Positions 1 to 12,531 are shown, counted from the stretch's first letter. The stretch: 64,000 bases of DNA from Circinella minor (GCA_016758965.1 JAEPRB010000076.1:62001-126000), one strand, 5' to 3'. Made by a program: numbers and translations. Notes: a model not told the origin generated them from the sequence alone.

Positions 1-57
1 ATAAATGAATAAGGTGTTTGCATCATTTCATATCCAATCCAAAATGTCTTATTATAA

Positions 58-90
58 AACACACACACACACATATATATATATATATTA
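58..90. repeat. (AC)n-(AT)n compound microsatellite
   Basis: Alternating AC then AT dinucleotides inside the sequence downstream of the last visible mannosyltransferase donor site. It probably sits in that gene's next intron. Confidence 0.8.
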
Positions 91-154
91 TACCATCTGT
101 CAGTTGAATATATATTCATAGCCACTTATAAAAATAATAATAATTTTTTTTTAC

Positions 155-1547
155 CTCTTTGTCACCATGAACATGTTTATAAGTTACTTGATCACGTTCC
201 TTCTTATCATTCATTTTACATGTTGCCAAAAGACCCAATAATGACCGTTTCTTATTAATTACAACTACACCCGATTCTTGTTCATGTGCACTCTTGAAAT
301 TCCACCAACGTGTTGTCTCAACAATCGAACTCATGGTAGGTAAAAATGAAGATAACCAATTCCGTCCAGTTTCCCAACCGGAAAACAAAGTTCGATCATA
401 AAAAAACAAAGTACCTGTTTTACGATAGCCAGCATCATCAAACAGCATATCTGGTTTTTTGAAAAAATAAGAATCAGCATCCATTAAAATGACTTCTGAA
501 AAGGAACTTGTCAAAACTGCATAAGGTTTCAAAGCCCAACCACCAAATCGAGTATACCGATCATTGATTCGCGAAACGACTTGTCGTGTCACTAGATTTT
601 CAAATTCGGTTTCCAAATATAATCGTCTTGCAGGAGTTAAATCATTCTCTCGAATATAAAATACTTCGATGGGTAGTGTGGATTTGAGTACTTCACGAAT
701 GGCGCGAATGGTCGTGGCTGCATACTGAAATTGATGATTACCGATACAAACGACAATACCACGACCTTCAGTACCGTTGGTTAAATGAAATGCGTTTTGA
801 TAATAAGGTTGTAACCAGGGATACAAAGTGCGTTCGAGTTGTAAATAAAACGTCCAGACGTCTTGGTATTGAGGTTCGTAAATTTCACCTGCTGCAACAA
901 TTGGATCAAGGTATTGAAACAAAACTTTAAAAGTACGTTCTTGGGTTGTTAATGAAGTGAAATCGGGCATGGTTTCGGGTGTTGTCAACAATTTTGCTTG
1001 TAAGGATTGACCCAACGCTGAATTCAGGAACTTCATATCATCCTCTAATAATTACAACCCTATACATTTAGAAATCAATTACACACAAACAAAGTTATTC
1101 AATTATAAATTACCTGTCCACGGAGGTAATGGTGTTGGTACAGCAATATCATGTGTAAATCCAAGATGACGCATGCCCTCGTCACTTGCAGCTACCGCTT
1201 TTGTGTGTGTGTGTGTGTGTGTCAAATTGTCATAGAAAGATAACCATAAATAAAATAAAAAAAGTTAGTTCAACTATGTACCTGAAAAAAAAAGTACACA
1301 CCTTTATACAGACTATAAATTATTATTATTTACCTGGTTCATTAACAGCGCGTCGACTTTCTATTAATCGAGTCCTTGCTAATCTTTCATTGTTTAAAAG
1401 ATCATCCTCGCTGGGTATTGAAGCTGATTTTTGTTGAGTATTGGATCCTAATTGAGGTGAGAGTTGAAATGAAAATAACAAACAAACACATCCAACGAGT
1501 AAGATCAGTGGGACTAATCGTACCAGCCGAGATTTATGATAGATCAT
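155..1547 (-). CDS. Putative MNN1-family alpha-mannosyltransferase (3' end outside window)
   Basis: Probable Golgi type II membrane glycosyltransferase that adds mannose to glycans. Three exons join in frame: 1547-1334, 1197-1114 and 1044-155; the last ends in a GT donor, so the C-terminus lies beyond the left edge. Exon 1 gives a short basic cytoplasmic tail and one membrane anchor (about residues 9-28), then a Ser/Gln-rich stem. Exon 3 has the features of the putative mannosyltransferase family (MNN1/MNN2-like): GIVVCIGNHQF, FGGWALKPYAV and a DxD-type metal/sugar-nucleotide motif in LMDADSYFF near residue 288, followed by SGVVVINKK. About 396 residues are visible. Family assignment is by motif recognition; the exact linkage and acceptor cannot be read. 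A TATATA stretch lies just upstream of the start. Confidence 0.8.
1202..1222. repeat. (GT)n microsatellite in intron 1 of the mannosyltransferase gene
   Basis: About ten GT units directly upstream (minus strand) of the exon 2 acceptor. On the coding strand it reads as CA repeats next to the 3' splice site. Confidence 0.85.
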
Positions 1548-4260
1548 TCGACCCAGTATATATAGTGAAATAAGAAGAAGAGAGCAAAAAAAAAAAAAAA
1601 AAAATTACTCCTTTTTTCGTTTCTTTTGGAAAGGGCTCGACCCTGCGTGTAACATAAAATAGTTCTTGATGTTCATTGGCGCAGTAAAGAATAAGAGCTG
1701 AGTATTCTTTTTTTTAAAGTTGTGTTTCAGTTGCATTGGAACCTTTCAACCCGAGAATTAGGCACACACATACACGATATATTTAATTTTTAATGCATTT
1801 ACTTGGTAAAAAAAAAGTATAATTGGATTCTTTTTTTCAATTGATAATAATTATTTTAAAGATCTTTTTATCTTTTTATCTAATCATTCAATTGCTTGAA
1901 CATAGAATAACATAACAAACTTTAAGCCTTTTATATATATATATATATTTAAGGTTGGAGAAAGTAAATGAAAAATGAGTAAAAAATCTATTTTTGTTGT
2001 TTTCGCTGGAAATTATAGCTTCATATGGAAATAATCAATTTAACTCTGTGTGTTGGATTTTTATAATAGTTCATTGACTCTTTTTATTCTTTGCCACCAC
2101 TTTTTACCATGTATATGTTGTTGGTGTTACATTGTTGATAACCCCTTTCATTAGCATATATAATTCGAGTAGATTATTATACTCAACGGACAAATCATTA
2201 TCACTCAATCGTATATATATGATGGAAAACATATTTTGTAGTAACAAAATTTGTAGGAACTTGGAAGTATGACTATTACATGTTCTCGTTATCACTACTC
2301 AACAATGCATCTCCACTTGAAGGTTGTATTTTATATGTTATCAGGTTAATACAAATAAAATGGTTCTTTCTATACATTCGGTATATACCTTCGTTACATC
2401 ATTTTTAATTGATCTTATTCATCGTTGTATTGATATTCTTAATATATAAAAATGTCTGTAGCTGTAATTGTCAGTATATATAAAAAGTAACTATTGTACT
2501 TTAGCCTAACGATCATCCTGACACCAGTCTACTACATGTATTTTAATTTGATGACCAAAAAATAAAAAAAAAATAAGAAAATCTGGAGAGCAAAAACATA
2601 GTTTATTTTTTAACTTAATATCAATTTGGGGGATTAATATTACCCAGCGAGCTTTTTTCAACAAGTAATTTAACGCACAATTGTTCTGTTTTTTTCCAAG
2701 AGTTATGCTAAGCAGAGCTATATATTATATCATATAAAAGGTATAATCAATTATATATATATTTAAATGATAGAAACTCAATCTGTATTTATAGCTAATA
2801 GGCTTTAAAACCTATTGGTGAGATTGTGCGTTAGCATTGACCATATGAAAACATTGTTCGTAAAAGTTGATTTATATGAATGAGTTCCAACTTTAGCTTT
2901 CATAGTATTCTTGTTGCTTTCAATGATAGTGTGATCAGTATTTTAAAGATACGTACGTAGCTGATCAGAAATGTATACGGTGCAGTAGACCCCAGTTTTT
3001 GCACTCCCACCAAATTGAAAATCCCGCGTGCCGCAACTTTTTTGAAGGATTTGCCAAATTGAAATAGCCGGGGGTCTACTGTAAGGTTTGAGTCTTAAAA
3101 AGCATGCGACGTATTTATGGGAGAAAGCTTTGTTTGAAATTGTAAGCATTTATGTATGCTAGCATAAATAAATGACAATTTTTTCTTTATTATGAACTAA
3201 AGTCCTCAAAGACTTTTCATAAAACAGCTGTAAAATTCGATATATATAGTAGGTAAATAGATTATTCATAATAATATGAGAGTATACTAGTTCAAATAAA
3301 ATTAAATATATCATATGATGTATGTTAAAAGCATAAGGGTTTTTCTTTTTCCTGCATTAACTGTTGTATAAAATATGAACAATCATCTTCCTTTATTTTT
3401 GTATATTTCAATATGAAGAAATGGATACGTATTTTATCACTGCTCTCATTTTTTTTTTAATATTGATTTTATAAACTTCATGCATACACTTTGAGAGTAC
3501 TGTTTAGTTTAGATTGATATTAGACCATAGATGGAATTCATGGTAACTGTGTCTGTATTCCAAAGTCAAACAATATATTAAATAGGAATGAATCGATTGA
3601 TTTTCTTTTTTTTAATCCATTGGATAGAACTATCTTTAAAAATAAAAGGTAGAAACAAAACCTTTCACTCTATGATATAAAAGCAATAATTATAAAACAC
3701 TCTATAATTGTCACCAGTAGGAATAGTCATGACTATACTTCTGTTCCATACCATTTAAATACAATGGCTTTTTCTTCAATACAATTATATATAATCCAGT
3801 AGAGTATATTTTTATTTTTATTTTTACGTACTCGTTATTTTAACCATGTCGCATCTCACTGAGAATACACTAATAAACTTTACAAACTATTTTGAAACAA
3901 AGTTACTTTACTAGTGTATTTTTTTTTATAGCAACAAGATGAAAAGGTACATTAAGTTTTTTTTACGTAGATATGACCACCATAACATTCTTTTTTTTTC
4001 AAAGATAAACGCGTGCAAAAAATAAGGGGGGGGGAAGAGTAGATTTGAAAACAATGTTCTTTATAATGATCAATTATTCCATTAAAGAACGATATTTTTC
4101 ATTATAAAAAGAGACATGTTTTATTTTTAAAAGTAAAAAACAAAACAAAAAGGCAAGTTTATTTTATTGTCCTGTGCGACTAATAGTCCAAATCTCTAAA
4201 TAATGAGGGGTAAACGTTTTTTAAGTGGATATTTATGCAAAGTAAAACATAGTATGTATG
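1548..4260. other. AT-rich intergenic region without a supported gene
   Basis: Very AT-rich spacer upstream of the mannosyltransferase gene. It contains many TA runs and homopolymers and only short, composition-driven open frames. The one structured item is the 99-bp inverted-repeat element at 2983-3081, listed separately. Confidence 0.6.
2983..3081. mobile_element. 99-bp MITE-like element with pogo/Tc1-type terminal repeats
   Basis: The left end reads CAGTAGACCCC and the right end, on the other strand, reads CAGTAGACCCCCGG. The similarity continues inward (CCAAATTGAA on the left, TTTCAATTTGG on the right). The right end abuts TA; the left neighbour is TG, so the target duplication is imperfect. 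CAGT-starting ends and TA targets are typical of pogo/Tc1-mariner elements. The element is far too short to encode a transposase, so it would be non-autonomous. Confidence 0.6.
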
Positions 4261-4417
4261 TGTGTGTGTCACCATGGTAAGATCGCTAAAATTATTATTC
4301 CATTTTTTCTTCTTCACTTTCTTGTCTACATCATATAAAATAAAAGTAAGCTATACAAAGGCATTGCTGCATGAAAAAAAAAATGTTACCATTGTTTCGG
4401 ATTTAAAAAAAAAAAAG

Positions 4418-4828
4418 TATAAAAAGGGAGCTTTTTCTTTTTCTTCTCTTTTTTTTTCTTTACACCAGCAACAATCAACACGGTAAGTACTACTTTTCTA
4501 TTCTTCTTCCTCCGATAGATCATGTATCTAGTTTCCCCTACATTTTTTCTCTCTATCTATTTTTTTCTTTTTTATGGTTTTATTATATATGTTACTACTT
4601 TTGACGAGCTTCATTCTTACTCTTAATTTTTTTATCCTTTTTAAAGAAACGCCGCAGCAATCACGTGAGGACGACAAACGACGCGACGAACGATACCACG
4701 AACGATTCCACGAACGATACCACGAACGATACGACGCGACGATACGACGGACGATACCACGGACGATACCACGAACGATACGACGCGACGATACCACGGA
4801 CGATACCACGAACGATATCCTTTGAAAG
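4418..4828 (+). ncRNA. Possible spliced transcript carrying a minisatellite exon
   Basis: A TATAAAAA box at 4418-4425 is followed by a pyrimidine-rich leader. A strong donor (GGTAAGTAC, GT at 4483-4484) comes next, then an acceptor after a T-rich tract (AG at 4645-4646) and a second exon, 4647-4828, ending at another consensus donor (GGTAAGTAT). Neither exon has an ATG, so this would be non-coding RNA or the 5' leader of an unlocated gene. Exon 2 is almost entirely the 12-bp repeat. This is inferred from sequence signals only. Confidence 0.25.
4670..4818. repeat. 12-bp minisatellite (ACGAACGATACC-type units)
   Basis: Roughly a dozen degenerate units of ACGAACGATACC, with variants such as ACGGACGATACC and ACGCGACGATACG. 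The array is much richer in GC and CpG than its surroundings. It is stop-free in several frames on both strands, which creates spurious Arg/Tyr/His/Thr-rich open frames. Confidence 0.85.
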
Positions 4829-4959
4829 GTAAGTATTTATACTCTTTACTATCTTCGGGTCCTGACGCAATGCCACCTCCACGTGGTAGGACCTGTCCAC
4901 GTAGCTTCTTTTTAAGTTGCGGCCAAGAGCATTGCAATATTTATAATAAATATTTTATC

Positions 4960-7640
4960 ATAATATGTTTATAAACCATTAGATTTTTGCTTAGAATTAT
5001 TTCTTCCTGTATTTTATTTTTATTATTAATAACAGAAATAAATTGTTTTTTTTTTATCGTTTAAAAAATGTCTTGTCGTCTCTTTTATAATAATTTACAT
5101 GTTCATAGGTATAAAGTAATGTAAAATCTAAGATAGAAATTTAATTACTGGTTACCATGGCATAATGATCTGACAGATTTTAGTTGATAAGATTCCCAAT
5201 TATCGGATCAACAGCATATGCAAACAGTAGCTACTAGGAAGGTGTGATATTTGAATTGAATATATAACTACGTACAAAAAAAGTTTTCTTTTTCTTTCTG
5301 ACTTTACAGTGGTGCACATACATATACAATCCAACTAAAATAAATAGTCTAGCTAAGCAAAATAATAACTTTTTTTTGTAAACGACAACAGCGAAACTAA
5401 TAAGTTCGCATGACAAAGAGCTGCTGTTGCAATCCATTATTGCAGTTACCCCCATTGATAATGTAAAATCAACTATGCTACAAATGCCAAGAACACAACA
5501 AAATAATTGAGCATCCAAGAAACCACGTAGAATATATAACAGTCAATAAAACAATAAACAGTATTCCCTTGAACTACGCGCATGCAGATGAACTTTTTAA
5601 AAAATTGCAAAAATAGCACTGTCACTTTTTCAGAAGCTATTGTTGGGGTTCATCATTATTGGTATAAACATAAAAATGGCAATACACCTCCAATGGAGAC
5701 AAATATATCCTGGCTACAACAATATAAGTATATATCTTTGATAAAAAAAAACATTATTAGGGCAAAATGCACTGACATTGGAATAAATTCAGTGTTCTTA
5801 TATTTCATAACATAAAGTACTTTGAATTTCATCTACTGTTTACGTAGTGCAGCTATATTACAGTAGATTGGTTTTCTCTATGTTCACCAATTTTTTATTC
5901 GACAGTATGCACCGTTGGATATAAATTAAGACTTGTATCATATATATTACCTTATAAAAAAACATCCACAAAGAATTACCTCCAGAAAAAGAACAGAGAT
6001 TATCCTACACATACCTTATTATAATGAAATTATCTCGACTGCGACATAACCATTCTCCATTCCAATTTTCTATACTATATTAATAGTACAACTCTTTGAT
6101 TTTGTCTTTTTTCATTTTTTTTTTTATTTTTGTTGATAACCGATTATTGTATAAAATATGTGAAAAGTTGAGTCAATTAATTTTCTGTTTTTCTCCTTGT
6201 TACCTTACATACTATGATGCTCAAACATTAGATTTCAATATTTATTTGATGGATGAGATTAAGAAAAAGAAACATCAATATGGGTATATATAATACCAAA
6301 AACTGTCAAGTAGCTCCAACCCATAACTAGCATGATTTGAAAGAATGGGGTTTTTGGGCTCAAACGTTTAAGGTTTTGATTAAATCATTGATTTATATAT
6401 TTCTGTGCATACAAAGCATGATACCAATGACAAATATGGAAGACTATATATGGGCAGATGGATGGATGGATGGATGGATCAAAAACACACTACGTAATTC
6501 AAATCTATATTTTCAATAGTGGAGTGATATGTTGGATACAACATACGTACTATGGATGTAATCGAATGGCTTAGATGGTCTTATTATTATCATACATATA
6601 TGGTATTTTATTATGGATGTACACTTCTGACATAACAGAATGGATAAGCATTCAGGGTACGTGATGGGAGTTGCCGTAGTGAAAAAAAATGACAAATATA
6701 GTTAGTAATATGTAGTAGCAGTAGGTGATGGAGATATAGAGGTACGTATTTGTTTGTGTTAGCTTTTCATATAAAACACAGTTATGGACAGGTGTGTTTA
6801 TTATAAAAAGAAAAGAGAGAAACGTAAGAACGAGAATAAAATGAAGTTGGTATATTTATAAATAAAGCAAGTATAAAAAAAGCTATTGTAGATGGATACG
6901 TATTTTTAGGTATAATGTGATATAGAAATCAGTTTGAGCTTCAAGTCGTCCATTTTTAGTTTTACTCTTTCCAAGAAATCGCCCAATACATTTTGTTTGT
7001 TCAAAAATGTTTAGTTTCGAGTGATATTAACAATCTTGTTTGTAGGTTATTCAATTTGTGCACTTTTATCCACTGTGTATCCATTCACACAAAGTATAGC
7101 GTTGTTGGCTATCAATAAATACATTATACAAAGAAATGATGTTTCTAAAATATTATTAAAAATGCCACGATGTGTAGCAATAAGCGGAGAGGAGGGGGAT
7201 TATAGACATTATAAAAAAATCAGGTTGTCATGGTCTTTGTGTTGGGCAGTGATAACAAATTGGCTGTCGTTTAGCTGGCGCCTATTTTTTTTTTTTTCTA
7301 CTGCGACAAATGAATTTCTATAAGAAATGCGCAGTCAAGCGAAAAAATGAAAAGTCTCTTCTTCTTTTCTTTACTTCTTTCCATGGTTCTGGAGTCTACC
7401 TTACCATATTATGCGCGTCGTTTTTTTTTCCTGACAAGAAAAGAAACTAGCATGCAGTCTTAACTTCATGGTTAATTTTTGGTAAAGAACCAGGAAAAAG
7501 TTTCAGGTGATTTCATAATTGCCGCCTCTTTTCCTTAACTTTTGAGAAAAAAAAACAGCAGCCTTTTTTTTCTTTGACTTGTGGTTAGTCGCTTTATAGG
7601 TTTTTGGAAAAAAAAAAAAGAGAGGTTTGGAACTCTTTCC
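4960..7640. other. AT-rich intergenic region, no supported gene
   Basis: Long AT-rich spacer with only short open frames that lack conserved motifs or consistent splice structure. It includes a (GATG)n microsatellite at 6457-6478. Confidence 0.55.
6457..6478. repeat. (GATG)n tetranucleotide microsatellite
   Basis: Five to six tandem GATG units in AT-rich intergenic DNA. Confidence 0.85.
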
Positions 7641-9010
7641 AACTTATGATTGTATTTATATTATTTTACGAATGCTGCTTGGTTCGAATGATAATATAAC
7701 TTTCATTATCCAAACGGTTCTTTTGAAACGATTGTTCTTGGACATGCCCCTCGTTCCTTGACAAATTCGGTTCAACTCTTTTCGTAAGCTTGACATGTTC
7801 GGATTATTGACGTTTTCCATTGGTACACCTTGTTTTTCTTTTTTGAGAATAACAAGGAAGGAAAATTGAGCTGATTATGGTATACAAGCTTCAATGGAAA
7901 GAGTGAAATCCAAGTATGCATGTGAAAGAGATTCAGTTACTTTAATGGTGAGTCTTTTTATTGGAGAATGTTCTTTCGTGGCATTCCGTGCTGTTGTGTA
8001 TTGTTAAGAATGAAGTTAGATGCTGCAACAATCTTTCTTCAGCAACTTTTTCAAGTTGGCTACAATCCTTCAGTTTGAACGGTTGTCATGGTTGAACAAC
8101 CCGTTGCTGCAAATAACGATCGTTTTTTTTTCTCCATATTTTACAAAAGAAGGAAGTTTGTTGTGCTGGTTGCTAGCAGTACACGCTTTTAATTCTGTGA
8201 AAGACCAACAAGACTGGGGTTTTACTATTTGTTACCAGGCATTTGCTTAGCAGTGACAGCATTGTCAAATCATTCCAACCATAGTTGATAATTCACGTGC
8301 TTTCGGTTCGCTAATGCCTTACGGATACGCCCATTTTAACTGGGTAGGTGAAACGTTAGTCCAAGGCAAAGTTTCATCCAGTGGCAGCAATGCCTGTCAT
8401 ATTTCCTTTTTAACAAGGTATCTACTTATTCCAACGGGTGGATGATCCCATCAGTGACATGGACCTTTGTATTTGGTGTGGTTCAAATTATCAACTGGAC
8501 GACGGTGACTTGGCTTTTGGATTCAAGTTGAAGGGTTGTCACAATTGGCCTGGATGAAAGTAATCCTTAAGCAACCTGGTGAACCCATTTTGTACCTCCT
8601 GCAAAATTTATTCGATTCTGTCCAAGCGTACCAATTGATATAGTCTGGTCAAACCAATATCAAGCAATAATGTCAAAATCAGTGATAGTTGTTGGAACCA
8701 AGGTACAAGCAAAACCAGAAGTATGTTAACAAGCTGGATCTTGCGCTCTATATAATGTTGGTGAGGGATGTGATTCGGACACTTGGGAGATTTATTATAA
8801 ACCAGTATAGTATGACCTAAAGGAGACTATACATGTATTCTCGAGGAGGGTAATACAAGTGCGTGGTGTTGCAGGATGCAAGTCTCAATTGCTGGCGGGT
8901 AATTGATGATGGGTAAAGATTGGTGGCAAGGATAACATTTGGCAAGATGGCGTGGCAAGAATAATGTTTGGCAAGATTACATTCTCATCCGTTCCTATCT
9001 GATAACGCGT
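7640..9010 (+). pseudogene. Decayed coding relic of unknown origin
   Basis: This stretch is less AT-rich than its flanks and holds protein-like segments in shifting frames. One is 8414-8557 (48 codons, includes DLCIWCGSNYQLDDGD). The next, 8553-8810, is in another frame with three in-frame stops and includes FIRFCPSVPIDIVWSNQ, a Val/Lys segment and CALYNVGEGCDSDTWE. An exon-like piece with a GTGAGT donor lies near 7893-7949. The pattern of Cys-containing, Trp/Asp-rich segments interrupted by stops and frameshifts suggests a dead secreted-protein gene or transposon fragment. No family could be named. Confidence 0.4.
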
Positions 9011-9059
9011 CATTTGGGATCAACATACACGTGCTTCTGAGGGAATAAATACTTTTTTT

Positions 9060-10938
9060 TGGGAAGCTTTGCCAATGAACGTTCTCGTCGTGCTTCCTGT
9101 CGGGTTGTTTGAAATTCATACAACTTACTGATACATTGGCTTTTTTTTAAATATAGATAAATAAATAAATAATATATATACAAACAGAATAAGGTTCCAT
9201 GTGATTTTAAGTCTTATTACAATGCTTTCTAAGTGATTTATCTTTGTAATATAATAAACTATAGGCTGAATAACAGTATTGTATACGTAAGAATTTATAT
9301 TTAAAGTAAAAATTTAATGTTGGAGGATAATGATAACCTAGTCTAATAAACTACCAGTGGTAGTAGGAATGCTATAAGCTATGTACCTAGTAGTGACCAG
9401 ATATATACATTAATTGTATTATTTGTTTTCTCACTCATACCATAATCATTCGTGTGTATAAATAAGTACAGGTATGCATATAATCGTATGTGGCGATATT
9501 GGTTCAAAAATCAAAGCTTCCTTTATTTATCTATTTAGGCATCAACAAAAAGGTTCTGTGGTTTTTCTTTCTTTCTTTAGGGGTAAATTCCGTCCAAAGC
9601 CATCTTTCTTTCGACGTCCTAAACAGACTTCTCACTTACAAATCTAAAAGATTAATAACAACATAATGTAATTATCTTCTGTCCTACCATTTATATATCA
9701 TATACAAAATCTAATTCCATGTTTTATTATAATAGTTATCATTTCCCCTCATCAGTAGCTGGTACTAAATAAGGGCTCCCGTATTCCTTACCGCTTTCAT
9801 TATCTAGCATAGCATAGTACTTGAAATAGGCAGAATTATGTCTAACAGCTTGATCATACTAGTAGATATTATCAACTACCTTCGTTACTTCAAAATTATC
9901 TAGCTTATTTATTTACAATGGAAGAAATAAGTACTACTTCATGTTTCTGAATACAACAAAATTATTGCAAATGCCAATATTTTTCATTTCTAAAGTGAAT
10001 TGAACCTATGAGCACCGCAGGGAAACTGTACCCACAATTTATATACCTAGTAAAAAGTATTATATTTGGGAAGCAAGATATGTAATGATAGTATGAAGTC
10101 CAGCATGAAAGAATGTGCATTTGATCCGCAACTCGTTCTTATAGTAATACTTACAGATCCATCTATTTCATAATGTGTTTTGACTTCTTGAAAAATATGC
10201 AGGTGATCATGGTGGCAGAGTTATACGTATATTACCAGGTACATAGCTCCATGGTTATGAGCATATATCATGAAAAATTTATCTTCAGCCGTAAATTCCC
10301 TGTTTTCGCTAAATAGCGTCGTATAAATGTTGGTAGTACAATGCTGTTGACATTTCAAACCTGTAGCCAGCAAAAGTTAAATTTGGTGCTCTTAAAATCA
10401 AATTAACTTTATGTGTTCAGTGTTGTACTTTATTTATAAATTTTCAAACGAATCAAGATACGTAAAAGATTTCCTATTAATAGGTTTCGCCAGCAGTCTA
10501 AAAGTAAAACTATAAAATATTAAGACTTTATTTGTTAATGTGGCATACAAAGCATGACATGTTGAAATCACATATGTAGTTCTTGGCTACTTGGGAACTT
10601 TTGATATTACTTTCCCGTTAGTATGTTTCAACTGAAATAATAATAACAGATCTACTATAGTGTTATCATAGCCACTAAAAAGTGTTGAACTAATTTTTTA
10701 AATGGGTTTTTCTTCTTCTTTCTTTTTTTATATATTTGTCGATGACCATCAATAACTAGAAAAGTAATAAAGAAGCTGTTGGGAGTGATTGGCACTATGT
10801 ATATGGTTTATGGCATTGACAGAGCAGTAAACTCATATAAAAACCCACATGTTAAATATTACTGAATGTAGAAAATAACAGTTTTGAAAATTCCGCTTTT
10901 CTAAATTGTGCTTATCCTCAAACTTTTTTTTTTTTGAC
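9060..10938. other. AT-rich intergenic region upstream of the SET-domain gene
   Basis: No open frame or splice pattern here looks like a gene. The last 200 bases probably contain the promoter and 5' leader of the SET-domain gene, including a T-run directly before its start codon. Confidence 0.55.
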
Positions 10939-12531
10939 ATGGCCACTATAGAAGATTTCACAAAATGGGCTGCTAATAATGGTATTAAGGCACCTCACGT
11001 ATACATTGATAAAACTGACAATGCTGGTTATGGTTTATTCGGTGATAAAGATATTGATATAAATGATACAACGCCGTTGGTACACATTCCACGCGATTTG
11101 TTGATCACATCGATCCGTGCTCTACATGACAATCAAGAATTACACAATGCAGTAAAATCGATTTTTAAAATTAGTAGTCGAAACAATAATAACGACAACA
11201 ACAAAAATGACGATGACGACGATGACAAACGTCTTAATGAAACTGTATTGGAACCACGCAACGAACGACTTTTATTACGACTCTTTCTCGCCTTACAAAA
11301 ATTTTCAGATAAACAGACATCGGAATCATTTTGGAAACCATATATTAATATTTTACCTTCGCTGGACGAAGTACGTCAACAACACGTCTTATTTCTCGTT
11401 GGGGAAGATGAGGACGACACTTACGAGGGCAATGAAGTTGGATTAGATGGAACAAACTTAAGCAGATCCATTCATGCCAAACGATCTGTTTTAATGCGTG
11501 AACTGACGATGATCAAGGATACTGTCGAATGGATGACTCTGGATATGTGGATATGGGCAGATATTGTATTTTGGTCACGTGTAGTTAGCATTGGGAGTAG
11601 TGATGGTGACGGTGGCAACGATAGTAATAACGGGGATCTTGCTCTTATACCATTTTTTGATTTTGCCAACCATTCTTTACAACCTAATATTAGCTGGTGT
11701 CCTGCAAATGATGGTGGTATCAATTTTGTTCCAAATTCATCATCTGTTTCATTGGCTGGTAACGAGTTATTAATTTCCTACGGTGATAAATCGAACCAAG
11801 AACTTTTATTTTTACATGGATTTACATTGGAAGATAATCCGGAGCCGTCACGTATTACAATGGCGTTAACCGGTTTCTTGGATATGAGTATGATGGATAG
11901 TCAGGTTAAATTATCTTGGATCACACAATCATCCAAACCTGTATTGACACTCACGGTACCTTCAGCTACGGGTGATTATCGAGATAAAAAAGTGGTGGAT
12001 ACCACCATATCAGATATTATAACACTGACTACTGGTTGGACAAAAGAGTCAATCGCTCTTATGTATCTCGTTGCACTTGACCAAGATGATGGATTAAAGT
12101 TTGAACTGGTACCTGATATATCCAGATTATCAATATCGGATTCATCACAAGAAAAGGAAGAAAACATGGAAAATGAGAATATGATTATTCAAGCACGTTT
12201 GCTTGATGAAGTCGTTGAGGATTTGAATGATTTGGCTTTCAAGGTCATGAAATTGGACCATTCAGCAGTTATCCAATTACGTGTGGTAATGCTCTTACTG
12301 GATGCTCTTGAATATCACTTACATCTGATAACATCATCTTCGTCTAATGACGAAAACGTATCCACAGATACGGCTGGGGTTATGATTCATGTTGAGCGGT
12401 ATAAACAAGATGAATTGGAATTAATACAGAAGTCGATTAATGGTTTAAAAAAATTAAGAGATTGGTTAATGACACATGAATCAGTTGTTGAATTCCTTGC
12501 AGCACAGGAAGAACAGGAAGACGAAGCATAA
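10939..12531 (+). CDS. SET-domain protein methyltransferase (RuBisCO-LSMT/SETD3/SETD6-like)
   Basis: Single-exon protein of 530 residues, likely an S-adenosylmethionine-dependent methyltransferase acting on lysine (or histidine) in proteins such as ribosomal proteins. The split SET domain of this family is visible: NAGYGLFGDKDI near the N-terminus, then an inserted helical region, then LIPFFDFANHSLQPN with the NHS motif, and LLISYGDKSNQELLFLHGF, where ISYGDKSN is the family's catalytic/AdoMet signature. A C-terminal helical substrate-binding domain follows. Start: the frame is open 11 codons further to an ATG at 10906, but those residues come from a T-run. The ATG at 10939 (acATGGcc context, MATIEDF) is preferred. 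An Asn/Asp-rich low-complexity insertion lies near residues 85-95. It converges on the P450 gene with about 200 bases between stops. The target is unknown. Confidence 0.88.
   Translation: MATIEDFTKWAANNGIKAPHVYIDKTDNAGYGLFGDKDIDINDTTPLVHIPRDLLITSIRALHDNQELHNAVKSIFKISSRNNNNDNNKNDDDDDDKRLNETVLEPRNERLLLRLFLALQKFSDKQTSESFWKPYINILPSLDEVRQQHVLFLVGEDEDDTYEGNEVGLDGTNLSRSIHAKRSVLMRELTMIKDTVEWMTLDMWIWADIVFWSRVVSIGSSDGDGGNDSNNGDLALIPFFDFANHSLQPNISWCPANDGGINFVPNSSSVSLAGNELLISYGDKSNQELLFLHGFTLEDNPEPSRITMALTGFLDMSMMDSQVKLSWITQSSKPVLTLTVPSATGDYRDKKVVDTTISDIITLTTGWTKESIALMYLVALDQDDGLKFELVPDISRLSISDSSQEKEENMENENMIIQARLLDEVVEDLNDLAFKVMKLDHSAVIQLRVVMLLLDALEYHLHLITSSSSNDENVSTDTAGVMIHVERYKQDELELIQKSINGLKKLRDWLMTHESVVEFLAAQEEQEDEA

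Noticed and set aside
4528..4937. Several Arg/Tyr/Val-rich open frames on both strands over the minisatellite
   Set aside because: They exist because the 12-bp repeat lacks stop codons in several frames. Periodic composition and absence of a start within the predicted exon argue against coding.
5582..5815. 77-codon plus-strand frame
   Set aside because: No motif; amino-acid use matches random AT-rich translation.
10906..10938. Upstream in-frame ATG of the SET-domain gene
   Set aside because: It adds eleven residues coded mainly by a T-run (NFFFFD). The next ATG has better context and a family-like start.
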